From Neopestalotiopsis rosae (Eukaryota > Ascomycota > Sordariomycetes > Amphisphaeriales > Sporocadaceae): 64,000 bases of DNA. Positions 32,987 through 43,959 of the stretch are shown one piece after another (position 1 is the first letter of the stretch; each line of letters opens with the position of its first letter). Where the stretch lies: assembly GCA_023078685.1 (NCBI GenBank), contig JALGAS010000002.1, forward strand, positions 2,480,001 to 2,544,000, given 5' to 3'. The position numbers and the translations under genes are program-made. The notes below the pieces were generated by a model, which saw only the letters and a list, made by a program, of their open reading frames with translations, searched no databases and was not told the DNA's origin.

Positions 32987-34246
32987 TCAAGCAGCGCGGA
33001 CAGTAGCCGCGTGCCGCCGGAACTTTGTCCAGATGCCTCGTTTTACGGGTTTCGGCATAATGGCGTCGACCCTCTCGGCCAGGTCACCACCGCTGCTCGT
33101 TGTGTTGTGTTGTGGTTGTGGTTGCTGCTGCTGCTGCTGTTCGTGGCCCGACTTGCTGCCCAGCTTGTCCTTAAGGCCCCAGAGGGAGTCGGCCCGCTTG
33201 AGCAGCGGACTGCGCAGGCCGTGGTGCCGTTGCCGCTTGTCCTCGGCCGTCTCGTCGCTCTGCGTCCAGTCGACCATGCGGTGGTCGTGGGCCTGCTGTT
33301 GAGCAGGGTGCGACTCGTGCCGCGCGAGCTGCTCCATGTCCGACTCGCCCGTCTTGACCATGTGCAGCAGGTCGTGATGTTGCATCGACCAGCGCAGACT
33401 GAAGCGCTTGTTGGCCGTGCCCTCATTTGGTATCGTGTACCTTTGCGTCGACGACTGTAGTGGCGATGTGCTCCTGTCGACTGGTGTCTCCTCAATGGCG
33501 CCGCCGCTCTGGAACTGGTTCCGCGCGCGCAGCTTCTCGCGCTCGCTCTGGACCTTGCGCAGGGCCCGCGCACCAGCGAGCGTGTTGCCGGTGTCGAGGG
33601 ATGGGCCTTCGGTGTGTATCCGCAGTGCCTCGTGCGAGAGCTCGTGGATCTTGTTCCGGTCGCTCCCCACCTTGGTCTGCATTGGCGTTGCCGTGCGCGC
33701 AAACTGCAGCGCGGCCTCTTGGGGTACGTACGGTCCTCCTTGTTGCTGATGTTGTGGCTCGCTTGCTACACGTGTCGATGTGCTATTGTTTGAACCTGCC
33801 CTCACCCGCTGTGACTCCTGCGTCCTCCTCCTCGACGACGAGGTCGAGGGATCTTCTGAGCTCTTGCGCATCGAGTCTCTGATCATACCCAGGGACTCGG
33901 GCGCCTTGACCGAAGTGCCGCGGACAATACCCGTGGGCTTCCAACTCCGGCTGGCCGAAGACGACAGGCGCTTGGCGGCGGCGGCTTCCTCCTCCTCCTC
34001 GGCGGCGCGCTGGGTGGCCTCCTCAATCATGGCCAGCAGCTTCCTCTCCTTTTGGCGCTCCTGCTGCGACAGCACCATGTAGAGCCGCTTGCGGAGTTCG
34101 TCGGCGTCGACGGGCTGGGAGCACTGCTGGCGCGGCCGCTTGCCCGTCGCCTTTTGGCCCACGGCCCAGAGAACATCCTTTATGCCGGGCCCCGCGACCT
34201 GCCGCCTTGCCATCTCCTCTGGCGGAATAGCCATTCCGAGTTGCAT
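32987..34246 (-). CDS. Unrecognised 419-aa low-complexity protein
   Basis: I do not recognise the family. It is a single exon. The N-terminus (MQLGMAIPPEEMARRQVAGPGIKDVLWAVGQ, split here as two short motifs: PPEEMARRQ and IKDVLWAVGQ) looks folded and is followed by a long charged helix rich in Glu/Ala (about 60-92, VLSQQERQKERKLLAMIEE then EEEEEAAAAK), predicted coiled coil. The remaining two thirds are Ser/Arg/Gln-rich and disordered, with a Gln/His stretch encoded by a CAG-type run at about 33120-33145. The C-terminus is basic (MPKPVKRGIWTKFRRHAATVRAA). Basic tail plus disorder would suit a nuclear or cytoskeletal adaptor, but nothing more can be said. The start could also be the Met five codons in (34234). 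Confidence 0.7.
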   Translation of the reverse strand: MQLGMAIPPEEMARRQVAGPGIKDVLWAVGQKATGKRPRQQCSQPVDADELRKRLYMVLSQQERQKERKLLAMIEEATQRAAEEEEEAAAAKRLSSSASRSWKPTGIVRGTSVKAPESLGMIRDSMRKSSEDPSTSSSRRRTQESQRVRAGSNNSTSTRVASEPQHQQQGGPYVPQEAALQFARTATPMQTKVGSDRNKIHELSHEALRIHTEGPSLDTGNTLAGARALRKVQSEREKLRARNQFQSGGAIEETPVDRSTSPLQSSTQRYTIPNEGTANKRFSLRWSMQHHDLLHMVKTGESDMEQLARHESHPAQQQAHDHRMVDWTQSDETAEDKRQRHHGLRSPLLKRADSLWGLKDKLGSKSGHEQQQQQQPQPQHNTTSSGGDLAERVDAIMPKPVKRGIWTKFRRHAATVRAA

Positions 34247-36771
34247 TTTGCGTATGTGGTAGTGGTTGTTATTTTATAAGTTGATCTTGGAAAATTTTGC
34301 TGATTGGATATAAGCGAGTCTCTCAGTCAGGTATATGAGTCCCTCGACACGAGAACATGAACATTTATCCTTTCCAAGTTAATTGGTTCAGAAAGTGATA
34401 TGTTCACACAGCAACCCGATACACCAGTTGTATGTGTGTGAACAAGGATGTTATAGACTGTGTCTCGTCTCCTTTTGCCCCGTTGCCGGTAACAACAAAC
34501 AAAATAACCGCGTTGAGCCGTGAGGAATGCCGACCTTGGTTGTCTCGGCGGGTATTTATGTTGTACGTAGTCGTGGTAGTAGTGGCCCAGTTGGTTTCCT
34601 TCTTTCTGAGACAAGACCGAATTCGTCCAAACACGGGAGGCCGTGACGAATCAAGTGTTATGCAAGTAATTCCGCGGGCCGTGTCTTGCTAATAAGCAAC
34701 GACAGCCTCTCTCTTTTCTTTATCTGGCAGCAAAAGAATAATAGAGTAAAAAAGAATTAGAAGAGGTCTGGGTTAGAAAAACTTATTCTCGGAGGAAGAG
34801 AGACGAATAAAGTTTTTCAAGAGAGTCAATGTGAAAGAAGTAAAAAAGTAGGAGGTCGATACTTCTTGTTTGGAACCTGTGCCGCGAGCGTTCCCGCTAC
34901 TTTAATGTAAAGTCGGTAGATTGAACTGACGATACAAACACGCACGACGTTAGATTGCTAACTAGGTAGGTACCTACGTAACCCAGGGGGTAGAAACACA
35001 GGGGAAGACCCGACCCGACATACATATAACAGCAAAGAAGAAGTAGAATAGAATTGGGAATAGGGCGTCTTTTTTTCTGGTTTTCCCCGGGTCACAGGGT
35101 TGGTCTGATTGGGTATGAAATGGAATGAAATGGCGTTGAAAGATGGGGAGACAGTCACACGACTCGGTGCTAGGTCGCGGCTTGCTTGTGCTGCTTGTGC
35201 TGCTTGTCCTGTTGCATAGGCAGATCGGATACCCTTTTAGGGATCGGGTGCGGGCCTTTCGACCTTTTTTTTTCTTGCTGCAGGGGGGTTACCGAAAAGA
35301 CGCACGATGCTTGTCCCGGTCTGAGGTTAACCATTCTACAAATGCCAGAAGTAGAGGGAGGGTTACGTGCGTGTCGAGGCGCAAAGGCGGTTGTTGGTGA
35401 GTGTACCGTAGTTAGATGGATGGGTGGAGAATTAATGGAAAAATACTAAGAGGTCATTTATGCTGTTTCCCTTTACTCTTCTCTCGTCTTGTTTGTTGTT
35501 GTTCTTCTCTCTGATCTCTTGGGTGTCTGCTTTGTCGCTCTCGCGCCTCGGCCTCACATCGCACGAACGAAGAAGAAAAAAAAGGTCCCATGTCTTGAAT
35601 CGGGGGTGCAAATGGGGTGTGGACATCAAATGGTGGACTTGGGAAACTGCGCTTCGGTTGTTTTTTTCTTTTGGGTCTAGGCTTCACAGGGGTGCATACA
35701 GACCTGCATCTGCATAGAGGCGTTCTGCTAGCTCTTCTTGGCGGGTCGAGGGATAAATAGTCTAATAATCAATGCCTGAGGGTCAGGTAGTCAGGTAGTG
35801 TAGGTAATGTACAGAGGGCCATGTAGGTGAAAAGTCTAGCCTCGGTGTCTGGTGGCTCGGTGGGTGTCCAGTGGTTGAACCCACCAATTCAGCTCAGGGC
35901 GAGTCCGGCTCTTCTATTTTGCCTTTTTCTCGTCATCAAAAAAGGAGTCTTTATTGGAATGGAATGGGGATGAACCTAGCAAACACGATTGCTTAGGTTA
36001 TATAGATTCAGGTACGTGATGTATTAGTGTAGCCCTGGAGGATAGTCGAAATAGTGAGTGTACTACTGTATATGTAGATCCTTTAGCTTTCCCAGCCATT
36101 AGATCCGGGCGGACGCATCAATGGCACCATGGTATGGAAGTTCCATATCAATATACTCTCCGGTGGAAAAGCATGATGAGATTTTTGAGTGTCCAGGGAC
36201 TTTCAAGACAGACAGATAGACTTTGGCCGTTGCCCTGCCTGTCTTGCATTGCAGTGCAAAGGAGCGAATGATCCGAACCGTACTTGTTGAGAGGATGTGC
36301 TCAATATTCCTCGCTCTTATTTTGAATGTCTATACCATACTATCTATTCTTCACTCCTACCTTGAGAATGACTTATTACCATTCAAAGTACATTATAGGC
36401 AGTGTGTCAATTGTCTACAGCGTCCAAGAGCACTAGTAATCTAGGCCCTCTACCCCATCTGTACGACTTAGTTGAGGTGACATCAGGTGCCGGTCGAGGC
36501 GTGGAGCAATGAGAACGCCGCATTCCTCTGCGCTTTGGTTCTGGGCGACATATGCACTACGACCCTTTTGACTGCTGAACGACATGGCCGAGAGGTATTC
36601 AGCGTATTCAGCACGGCACACAATTGGTCGATGCCACATAAAACTTTTTATTGCCTCGTATTAGATGCCATGCCATTGCTCCTGCCTCCTGCTCAGACGG
36701 TACAGTCAAGACGCCTACTAGTTAGTTGAGTTCATGGCTGAGGATTCCCCAGTATTGATTGAATTGGACCC

Positions 36772-36787
36772 TTTTTTTTTTTTTTTT
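36772..36787. repeat. T16 homopolymer
   Basis: Sixteen consecutive T residues on the plus strand in non-genic DNA. Confidence 0.9.
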
Positions 36788-37580
36788 CTTGGGTCCTCTT
36801 CTTCAACCATTTTTTTGTGGCTTGACACTCCAGCTCACATGAACGAGGAACCACAATGAGGCCGCCAGTTGACAGGCCGCAAACGCCTCTTTTTGATTTT
36901 TTCTCTGTACTCCGCCATCTTACCGATCGATCTTGCTTCCAAGGCCCCTTTCGGTGCGACCAGGAATGCAATGCGGTGCGGTGCGGTGCGCAAGTCCAAT
37001 ATCACAAAGGGGGCCTCTCCCGCATGCAGGACCTGTACACTACACTACATATGTAGTACTGGCAGACTTGTTATAGGGGGGTGGAAGACCCTATCTATCT
37101 TGCCTACTTGTGTAATGCATTGTATGTAGGTAGTGTAGCCTTATTGCTGCTTGCTGCTTACTACTTTACATTATAGTGGCTTCGCGAAACGACTGAAGTG
37201 GAAAGGAGTTTCCCCTCCATCTTCTTTCTTCCCACCCCCCTGTGACGCAAAGTCAACTCGGTATATTCAGGAATAGGGCGCAAATTGGCCCTGCAGAACT
37301 AATATGAACCGATGACCTATGAAATCACCGCGCTTGTTCAGAGAAAACCAAGGAAAAGGGAAACGCTGTGGCTAGCGGCGTCCAGGTAACGCCTCACAAC
37401 GGTTCTGCGGTGAGCCTGAAGGCATGGCGCTGGCAAATCAATCAAACCGCTTCCGCTGCTGGCTCGGGTGCTAGCTCCATACAAGTTTGAAAGCCGGGCT
37501 TGGGCTCGGGTCACGCGCGCCATGGGGGTTCCATGATGGGAACTTGATCCTGCCGTCTGCCTGTCTACTTTGTACCTAGG

Positions 37581-37610
37581 CACAGACAATAGACACAGAC
37601 ACAGACACAA
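37581..37610. repeat. ACAGAC-type microsatellite
   Basis: Imperfect repeats of CACAGA/ACAGAC units in non-genic DNA. Confidence 0.7.
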
Positions 37611-39334
37611 ACAATAGTGATGACTCCTCTCCTCTCCCTTCCCTTCGGATGCGCCCCGGATCGTAGGCTTGGTTGGTTGCTTAAACACTAGGGAACAACG
37701 CAACTAGATAGCTCCAGGTTAGAAGATGGTCCTTTGAGACGCACGCTATGATGGCAGGTGATGCCCGTTCTTTCTCAAAACTGCATAGAATCAATTGCCC
37801 GAAACGGATGGGAATTGAAGCTTGACCGCTCATCTTTTCCACATCCAGATAGAAATGTTGTCGATCGCGATGCAAGAATGTCGACGACTACCCTAACTTT
37901 CCATCACATCCCCCATACATAGTATTGGTTTCATGACACAAGTTCAGTCGATCGCAAGCGCGCACAGCTGGGGACCCCGCAAAACGCGAGCATCGTACCC
38001 TTGTGAGCCGCTGCCGATCCTTTTTTGAGAATCTGACAGGGCGAGCGATCCTTTTGCTCGGTTGGTGGTGGTGTTGGTGCTCCTCCTCCTTCGGGCACCT
38101 GTGGTTTGATACAAATGAGGCCTGGTAGGGAACGCCGTCGACATGTGACGTGCGGCGGAGGTTTCGACTAACCTTAGAGCATTCTGTCATGTGTCTGTCT
38201 GCCTGTCTGTATGCCTTTTAGTTTAGTGTGCCTCAACATTTACTTACAACAGAATTGTACTATATGCAAACAACCAAATAGCGTCTTTCGGGCAGCTCAG
38301 ACGGATTATCGATCTATCAGTTCTGATCAGTAACAAAACGGGAAAGCAGAACAAGAAGCATACTCATCATTTTCGACAAAGTATCTACGCACGTATTCCG
38401 CATCTCTTGTGGATCCCCTTGAATAGCCCGAGTCGTGCGTAGGCTTTGTTCTAGCCGGGTCGTTCCGAGATTCTGGATCAAAAGACGAGATCCGATCGTG
38501 AAAATGGAAGAAAAGGGTTTCGCGACCGACGACGCATACGTAATATGACTGGAATCGCTTCAATGTTCCCAAGCCCATGGCCATGGTTCCGAGGAAATAG
38601 CTTGTCAGCTTCTCAGCTGTGCCTGTGAATAGTGTCCACTGTCGGTATTCCCTATCCGATTACCTTACCTTGTACCTTAATGGGTGGAAACACCATTGAC
38701 GATCTGAGCAGGCCTCGCAGACACCACTGCTTGAACAGTGGTAATTTGCAGCCCACTTGGTTCAACGCCTCGGGGCTTTTGTTCTGCTGTGTAAGTTCTA
38801 GCCTTGCTCGACCCTTCTAGGCGCCGGATATGAAGGGTTTCTATAGGCCCGAAGAGAAAAGGTTTATCGGCATCGGATTTTCAGGTGCGCGCAAAGAAAA
38901 ATGGATTTTGGCGATAGAAAAATGCCACACAAGAATCTATCGAAATGGTTTGAATGGGTGGTAATGATACGTCCAGACGCCCCGATCTTCTTAACTGCCA
39001 TGGGGGTTCATTCATTCGCTAATTGTTTTACATTAGCAACTGAATTACCCTGTCTCGCTGCTCTATCGATACATCATTGGGTGATGCACCAGCTGAGTTC
39101 CAGAAACAAGGTTTAATATCCTTCCTATTTGATGATGTTGAGAAACCAATGATTTTATCCATTATCCCCATCATTCATTGCGCACAAGACATGCGCCCAG
39201 CCTAGGGATTGATTTGCTGCTATTTCATAAGCCCAGAGTACAGGGAGCATCAATTGCTTAGTGTCGTCCCCGAACACATCATGACACAATGCAAAGTGGT
39301 AATAACTTTTAATAAGAACACCACAAATATCCAA

Positions 39335-39424
39335 TCTCGATTAGTATAGTGGTCAGTATGCCAGCTTGTCAATGAACATCCATTCAACTCGCTGGAGACC
39401 GGGGTTCAATTCCCCGATCGAGAG
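39335..39424 (+). tRNA. tRNA-Asp(GUC): tRNA-Asp (GUC) with 18-nt intron
   Basis: A complete cloverleaf can be drawn. Acceptor stem TCTCGAT (39335-39341) pairs with ATCGAGA (39417-39423), discriminator G at 39424. The D arm reads GTATAGTGGTCAGTAT and carries the internal A box. The anticodon stem CCAGC (39361-39365) pairs with GCTGG (39391-39395); loop TTGTCA-C places anticodon GTC at 39368-39370. An 18-nt intron (39372-39389) sits after position 37, the canonical place. The T arm is CGGGG-TTCAATT-CCCCG, giving a perfect B box. A TTTT run at 39429-39432 fits RNA polymerase III termination. Confidence 0.95.
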
Positions 39425-39972
39425 AATCTTTTGCCATTTTTACCACCTACGCATATAGAAATACTGCTTTGATTATGTTTCAATTTTCTTATTTTGTCCA
39501 TGAGTCGGTCCTCTGCCATATCTTTTGCACCCCGTTCCATGGTTATCAACTCTCAGATATCTCACGCTTTTTCCTCAGGTAGATTACGAAGCACACTGAC
39601 TTGACTATGGCAGTTGTATGTCACCAAGATACTGAGACACGGTTAACGCCGAGAACCGTTCTTTTCTTTTCTCCATCAAAAAAAGCGAAAGACCCTGGAC
39701 TTTTCAACCCCGCAGTGCCCCAATTGCCCCTCCTCTAATCTGTATTCGCAGCAAAAGACGGGTACTGGAGCTCTCATGAGGGCTGAGGGGCAGCGGAAAA
39801 AAAGATTGGAAGCTTTGGAACTGCCCCGCGCGCATATGTAAAATGTAATGTAGGTTGGGAGGTAAGGTAGGGATTATTGTAAGCAGCAAGGAAGCACCTG
39901 TAGCTTTCTCCTGACTAAGAAATTCCCAATTCCTACTCGGCATATACCAGTATACACTCAAATCATAACAAC
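39425..39972. other. Intergenic between tRNA-Asp and UreG
   Basis: Contains the tRNA terminator and the ureG promoter and leader. A TAGGTT/GGTAAGGTAGG stretch lies at 39850-39870. No other feature seen. Confidence 0.5.
39429..39432 (+). terminator. RNA polymerase III terminator of tRNA-Asp
   Basis: TTTT begins four bases after the discriminator base, with a second T5 run at 39437-39441. Confidence 0.6.
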
Positions 39973-40525
39973 ATGGCGCATACTCACTCGCACGACGGCA
40001 TTGGTGGCCACTCCCACGACGGCTTCAGTGCCGCCGATCACGGCCACTCCCACGAGATCCTCGACGGTCCTGGCAGCTACATTGGCCGTGAGATGCCCAT
40101 CGTCGAGGGTAGAGAATGGTCTGAGCGTGCTTTCACTGTGGGCATTGGAGGGTATGTGACACGTCTGTTCCCTGCTATTGATACCCAATTACTATCCTTC
40201 CATCTCGAGTCATGCTCAGCGTTACATTCCCGCTAACATGTGGCTCTCTCTTCTCCTGCAAACAGACCGGTCGGATCCGGTAAGACGGCGCTCATGCTGG
40301 CCCTCTGCCTCGCCCTGCGGGAAAAGTACTCCATCGCCGCCGTGACCAACGACATCTTCACCCGCGAGGACGCCGAGTTCCTGACCAAGCACAAGGCGCT
40401 GCCGGCGCCGCGCATCCGCGCCATCGAGACGGGCGGCTGCCCCCACGCCGCCGTGCGCGAGGACATCTCGGCCAACCTGGCCGCGCTCGAGGACCTGCAC
40501 CGCGAGTTCGCCTCGGACATCCTGC

Positions 40526-40558
<33 letters not shown>

Positions 40559-40902
40559 ACTACTCGCGCGAGCTCGCCGACTATATCATCTACGTCATCG
40601 ACGTGAGCGGCGGCGACAAGGTGCCCCGCAAGGGCGGTCCGGGCATCACCCAGAGCGACCTGCTCGTCGTCAACAAGACGGACCTGGCCGAGGCCGTCGG
40701 CGCCGACCTCGACGTCATGGAGCGCGACGCCCGCAAGATGCGCGAGGGCGGCCCCACCGTCTTTGCCCAGGTCAAAAAGGGCGTCGCCGTCGACCACATT
40801 GTCGGCCTCATCGTCAGCGCGTGGAAGGCTAGCGGTGCCGAGCAGGAGAGAAAGTCCAAGGGCGGTCCCCGGCCGACAGAGGGTCTCGAGACGCTGGTAT
40901 AA
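39973..40902 (+). CDS. ureG: Urease accessory GTPase UreG
   Basis: Two exons, 39973-40151 and 40266-40902, give 271 aa; the 114-nt intron lies just before the P-loop. The N-terminus is His-rich ([21 protein letters not shown]), a nickel-binding extension. The G domain has the P-loop GPVGSGKT (residues 60-67), the SIMIBI-class signatures [14 protein letters not shown], the metal-binding ETGGCPHAA (Cys-Pro-His) and [10 protein letters not shown], and the nucleotide-base motif NKTDLAE. UreG uses GTP hydrolysis to deliver nickel into apo-urease with UreD and UreF. Exon 2 is very GC-rich with C/G third positions. Urease and the other accessory genes are not in the window, as is usual in fungi. The stop is TAA at 40900-40902. 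Confidence 0.96.
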
Positions 40903-41750
40903 GAGAAAAGAGAAGAAAAGTCAAGTGGCGATCAAAATATTACGTCAAGGCCATGTACATGAATTACATATCCGTCGCAATATTTGCTACGTGCTACATG
41001 CTATGTATGATTTATCTTTAGGCCCTAGACTCAACACAATAAGAAGTACGTCCCAGACGCATTGATGTCCCTGAAGTCACCGAAGGAGCCCGGCGTGGCT
41101 GTGTTGCGCTTGATGCAAGCTCTGAAGAATTCATCATCCACGATCCTAGTAAATCAAAAATGCGCTGATTGGCAGCTGTGACCTTCCAAAATCGCAGTCT
41201 CTCAAGCAGACCCCGAGGAGTCAACGAGGCTTGGAGCTGCCGGGAAGCAGCCTATCACGGACGAACACAGCCTGCTCAGAGTCGCATGGCTTGCTGAGTA
41301 TGATCTCAGTTCATGCGGCTTACACTGACTCCAAGCTCGCGTGCGCCCAGCTCTGCTACAATAATCATACGTGCAGCATAGCTCCCATTCGTCAGTACTC
41401 CATGATATAGGTAGTAGCTGCACAGTTTCTGACCCCCCATGGATGACCGGTAAGTCCTTATCTATAAGCTCAACTAGTCACACCGCATCCTCGGTGAGCA
41501 AAAGAACAGGCTGCCTTGTTGAAAGAAATTCTAAGCTGAAAGTCCTGGCTTATTTAAACATGAGATGAATCTTCCATCGATAGATCAGAATCTTGTGAAT
41601 GATTTCTTCGACCGTTTGTCGCCCAAGTCGTAAGAATTTCGCTTCCCAGAGACATAGCATTGCTCCCACAGCCTTATCCTGGGGAACAACAAAAATAAAC
41701 CACTGAATATTATCTGCATACACAAGTATATACTTTCGGATCTTGACAGA
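40903..41750. other. Intergenic with probable relic
   Basis: Downstream of ureG. Contains the minus-strand coding-like fragments listed separately (about 41027-41570). Otherwise nothing is seen. Confidence 0.45.
41027..41570 (-). pseudogene. Possible decayed gene, family undetermined
   Basis: Read on the minus strand, protein-like segments succeed one another with stops and shifts between them: QPVLLLTEDAV, stop, LVELIDKDLPVIHGGSETVQ (about 41430-41490), YAARMIIVAELGARELGVS (about 41325-41380), EQAVFVRDRLLPGSSKPR, stop, CLRDCDFG, then after a plausible short intron (GTCACA..TACTAG) DDEFFRACIKRN and GSFGDFRDINASGTYF, ending in TGA near 41034. The amount of hydrophobic-core-like sequence argues for former coding, but at least two in-frame stops are not removed by splicing. 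No family is recognised. Confidence 0.3.
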
Positions 41751-42405
41751 ATGGATGTTTATGTGGTGCGTGGAGATTTAGCCCCGGACAATCGTCAGCA
41801 CTCGCGCAACTACAATCAACAGCCCGGGACACCGCGATTCCCGCGGTTTCGTGGCGCACAGAATGAGGGCGCTCGGCCTCGGATGGCACGCAGATTACTC
41901 GAAAACTTGTTCGAGCATGACTACAACACGGATGCGATCCTCTTGTTCCTTAACCCGGCCGACGCCGCGAGGCGCGCCGAAACACGGTATAAACATGATG
42001 TCGGGAAGAAGAGAGTGATGGAAGTGAGCCTGGCAGGAAACTGTGAGTCATCCCCTGTGGTATTTGATATTACACTATGAATGGCACTCGCCAAGAAATT
42101 TCTCGCGCTTGAAAAAACACTGTCCTTGAAAGTATGCAGAGACGCGAAAGGTCTCAAGGCCGGCAAATCAAAAGTGACATCGGTATTTACAATCAGTGCT
42201 TCCTAGACCACATCAGCTAACTTTGTACTGTGTAGTATATCGTGAATTGAGTGCCTATGTTCTAGATGCTCAATATAACGGTGCATTGCCCCGAATCGAA
42301 GGAACCGCGTTCCTCGTCATGGGAAAACTGGCTGGTATGCCAAAGACGAAACAAGAAAAAGAGCAAGAGAATAAGAATGCTGCGAAACAGCCTCAGAGAC
42401 GCTGA
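41751..42405 (+). CDS. Doubtful small spliced gene
   Basis: I do not recognise this. The first open frame (41751-42080) starts MDVYVVRGDLAPDN and includes PRMARRLLENLFEHDYNTDAILLFLN-like helix pieces (RRLLENLFEHDYNT). A likely intron from GTGAGC at 42024 to CAAG at 42095 would join it in phase to KFLALEKTLSLKVCRDAKG. A further exon from 42236 (VYRELSAYVLDAQ ... GKLAGMPKTKQ) ends in TGA at 42403-42405, but the best-phased donor for it (GTCTCA at 42151) is weak. If joined, the product is about 180 aa with a Lys/Glu/Gln-rich tail. Exon borders are uncertain, and the whole may be a degenerating gene. Confidence 0.3.
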
Positions 42406-43959
42406 ATTATCTTTGGAATTCCTCGAATGCGTTCAAGTCTTGACGAAGAAAGTCATTCCGATTGTATTGAATTGTTATAGGATGACACTAAATACTTCAG
42501 CTGAACACTCTGTAGTATCGAACCATCCTATCATCGGCTGAAACCGCGACGTAGCTCTCTTGCATATCGTTACTTCTCCTTTGGAGATGCTAAAATTGCA
42601 GTGAAATTCCATGGGGCGTGTACGTAGCGTGCACACCTGGATAGGCTGCATTGCTGATTGGCTCGACATCAATTACTCTACGTTCAAGTTGTACCCCGCG
42701 TGATTCTATACTTTTGTCATTTGCCAATCGATCGTGTTACTGAATGAGACTCTCGAGGTGTCTCTAGCTTGGCAATGGGGATCGTGTATTGCTGTCACGC
42801 CAATAGATTGCACCTGATAGAGTTGCATAAGGTTGCCATAAAAAGGTTTTACTACTGGCTCTTGGAGCCTTCTGAGCAGCGGTCCCTGCTAGAATAGAAA
42901 TTTGTTGTCTATTATAGCAACGAAGCCGATGATATGAAAAACAGCCATATGCTCGCCGGATTATGCACTCGTATAGTCATTTGCTCTTCGCAGGAAATTG
43001 AAATACGATGGCAGATGGCGATTCAGCTCATATCATGAATACTAGAGGGTCGAAGTGCCTGAATTTCAGATAGACTCTCTGATAAAGATATCTTTATTCC
43101 TGCGCCAAAGCATAGTGTAGACGGCTCGGGTAAGGCTCTGCCTCTGATCCACATGCTTATCCTGACATGTCATGTCGAGTTGCATTGCGCTTGGGAGACA
43201 AATACTGCTTGTAGAAATGTTGACCGTTGCCATTATTCCGAGATTCCAGGATGAGCATCCTACGAGCCATGATGTGCAAATATTTTATCGGTCGCGAAAA
43301 GCCGTGGACAAGGATATGAAACCAGACAAGAAGCAGAGAGTCATCAAATCAATTTCAACGACCGCCGATGAATGACTGCAACTGTGTAAGCGCGATGACC
43401 GGAACCCACTGCAACATGGAGCCGAAGGAAGCAACCTGCAGGGTCCTTGTGGACAAGAGTGATGGGTATGGTCAGGGGCGCTGCGCCAGTGCCGACAAAC
43501 ATAAATAGATTATGTCCCGGATTATCATGAAATCCGAAGCACTAGAGTATATCCCTGGTGATTTGGTTGGTTCAGGACTTGCCATGAGTATTAGAGATGC
43601 TCAAGTGTCCTACCCACTCTTCTCCATAGTTCACATCCTGGCGTGGGCTTTCTTTAGCCAAAGAAAGCAGGGGCATCGTTGAAACACGCTGCCATTTGAG
43701 TGGAGATGTGGTCATGGCTCTGCCATAGAGCAAGGGCTTTTTGGGACTTTATTGTGGCTCAAGTCGCGCGAGCTGAGTTGATAGCTTTATATGAAAAAAG
43801 GGAAATGTCCATGTCGTCCAGGCATAGTTCTTATTTGCACATATGTTTATCGTAAGTCTTTTCTCGACTGAATCTTGATGGTTCAAGCGAGCAGTATTCT
43901 CGCCAGATAGAGAGAGTCGCACCAGATCGAGGTCCCCTCATCTTCAGTGATCTCTCAAC
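42406..43959. other. Intergenic region (1.55 kb)
   Basis: AT-rich, with only short unsupported frames (for example 43172-43375). The right end is the promoter of the DUF3176 gene. Nothing else can be supported. Confidence 0.5.

Larger units (their letters stand above)
34247..39334. other. Gene desert (5.1 kb) with simple repeats
   Basis: No supported gene. It holds a perfect 12-bp palindrome GTAGGTACCTAC (34966-34977), a CT-rich plus-strand tract (35460-35550), TAGGTA-type words at 35786-35830 and 37125-37135, a T16 run (36772-36787), three tandem GCGGT units (36973-36990) and an ACAGAC-type microsatellite (37581-37610). The open frames are short and overlap on both strands without protein character. 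Confidence 0.5.

Noticed and set aside
33043..33702. 219-codon second minus-strand frame inside the 419-aa gene
   Set aside because: Arg/Ser/Thr-rich alternate frame of the longer gene.
40222..40797. 191-codon minus-strand frame opposite ureG
   Set aside because: Antisense shadow of the GC3-rich ureG exon 2.
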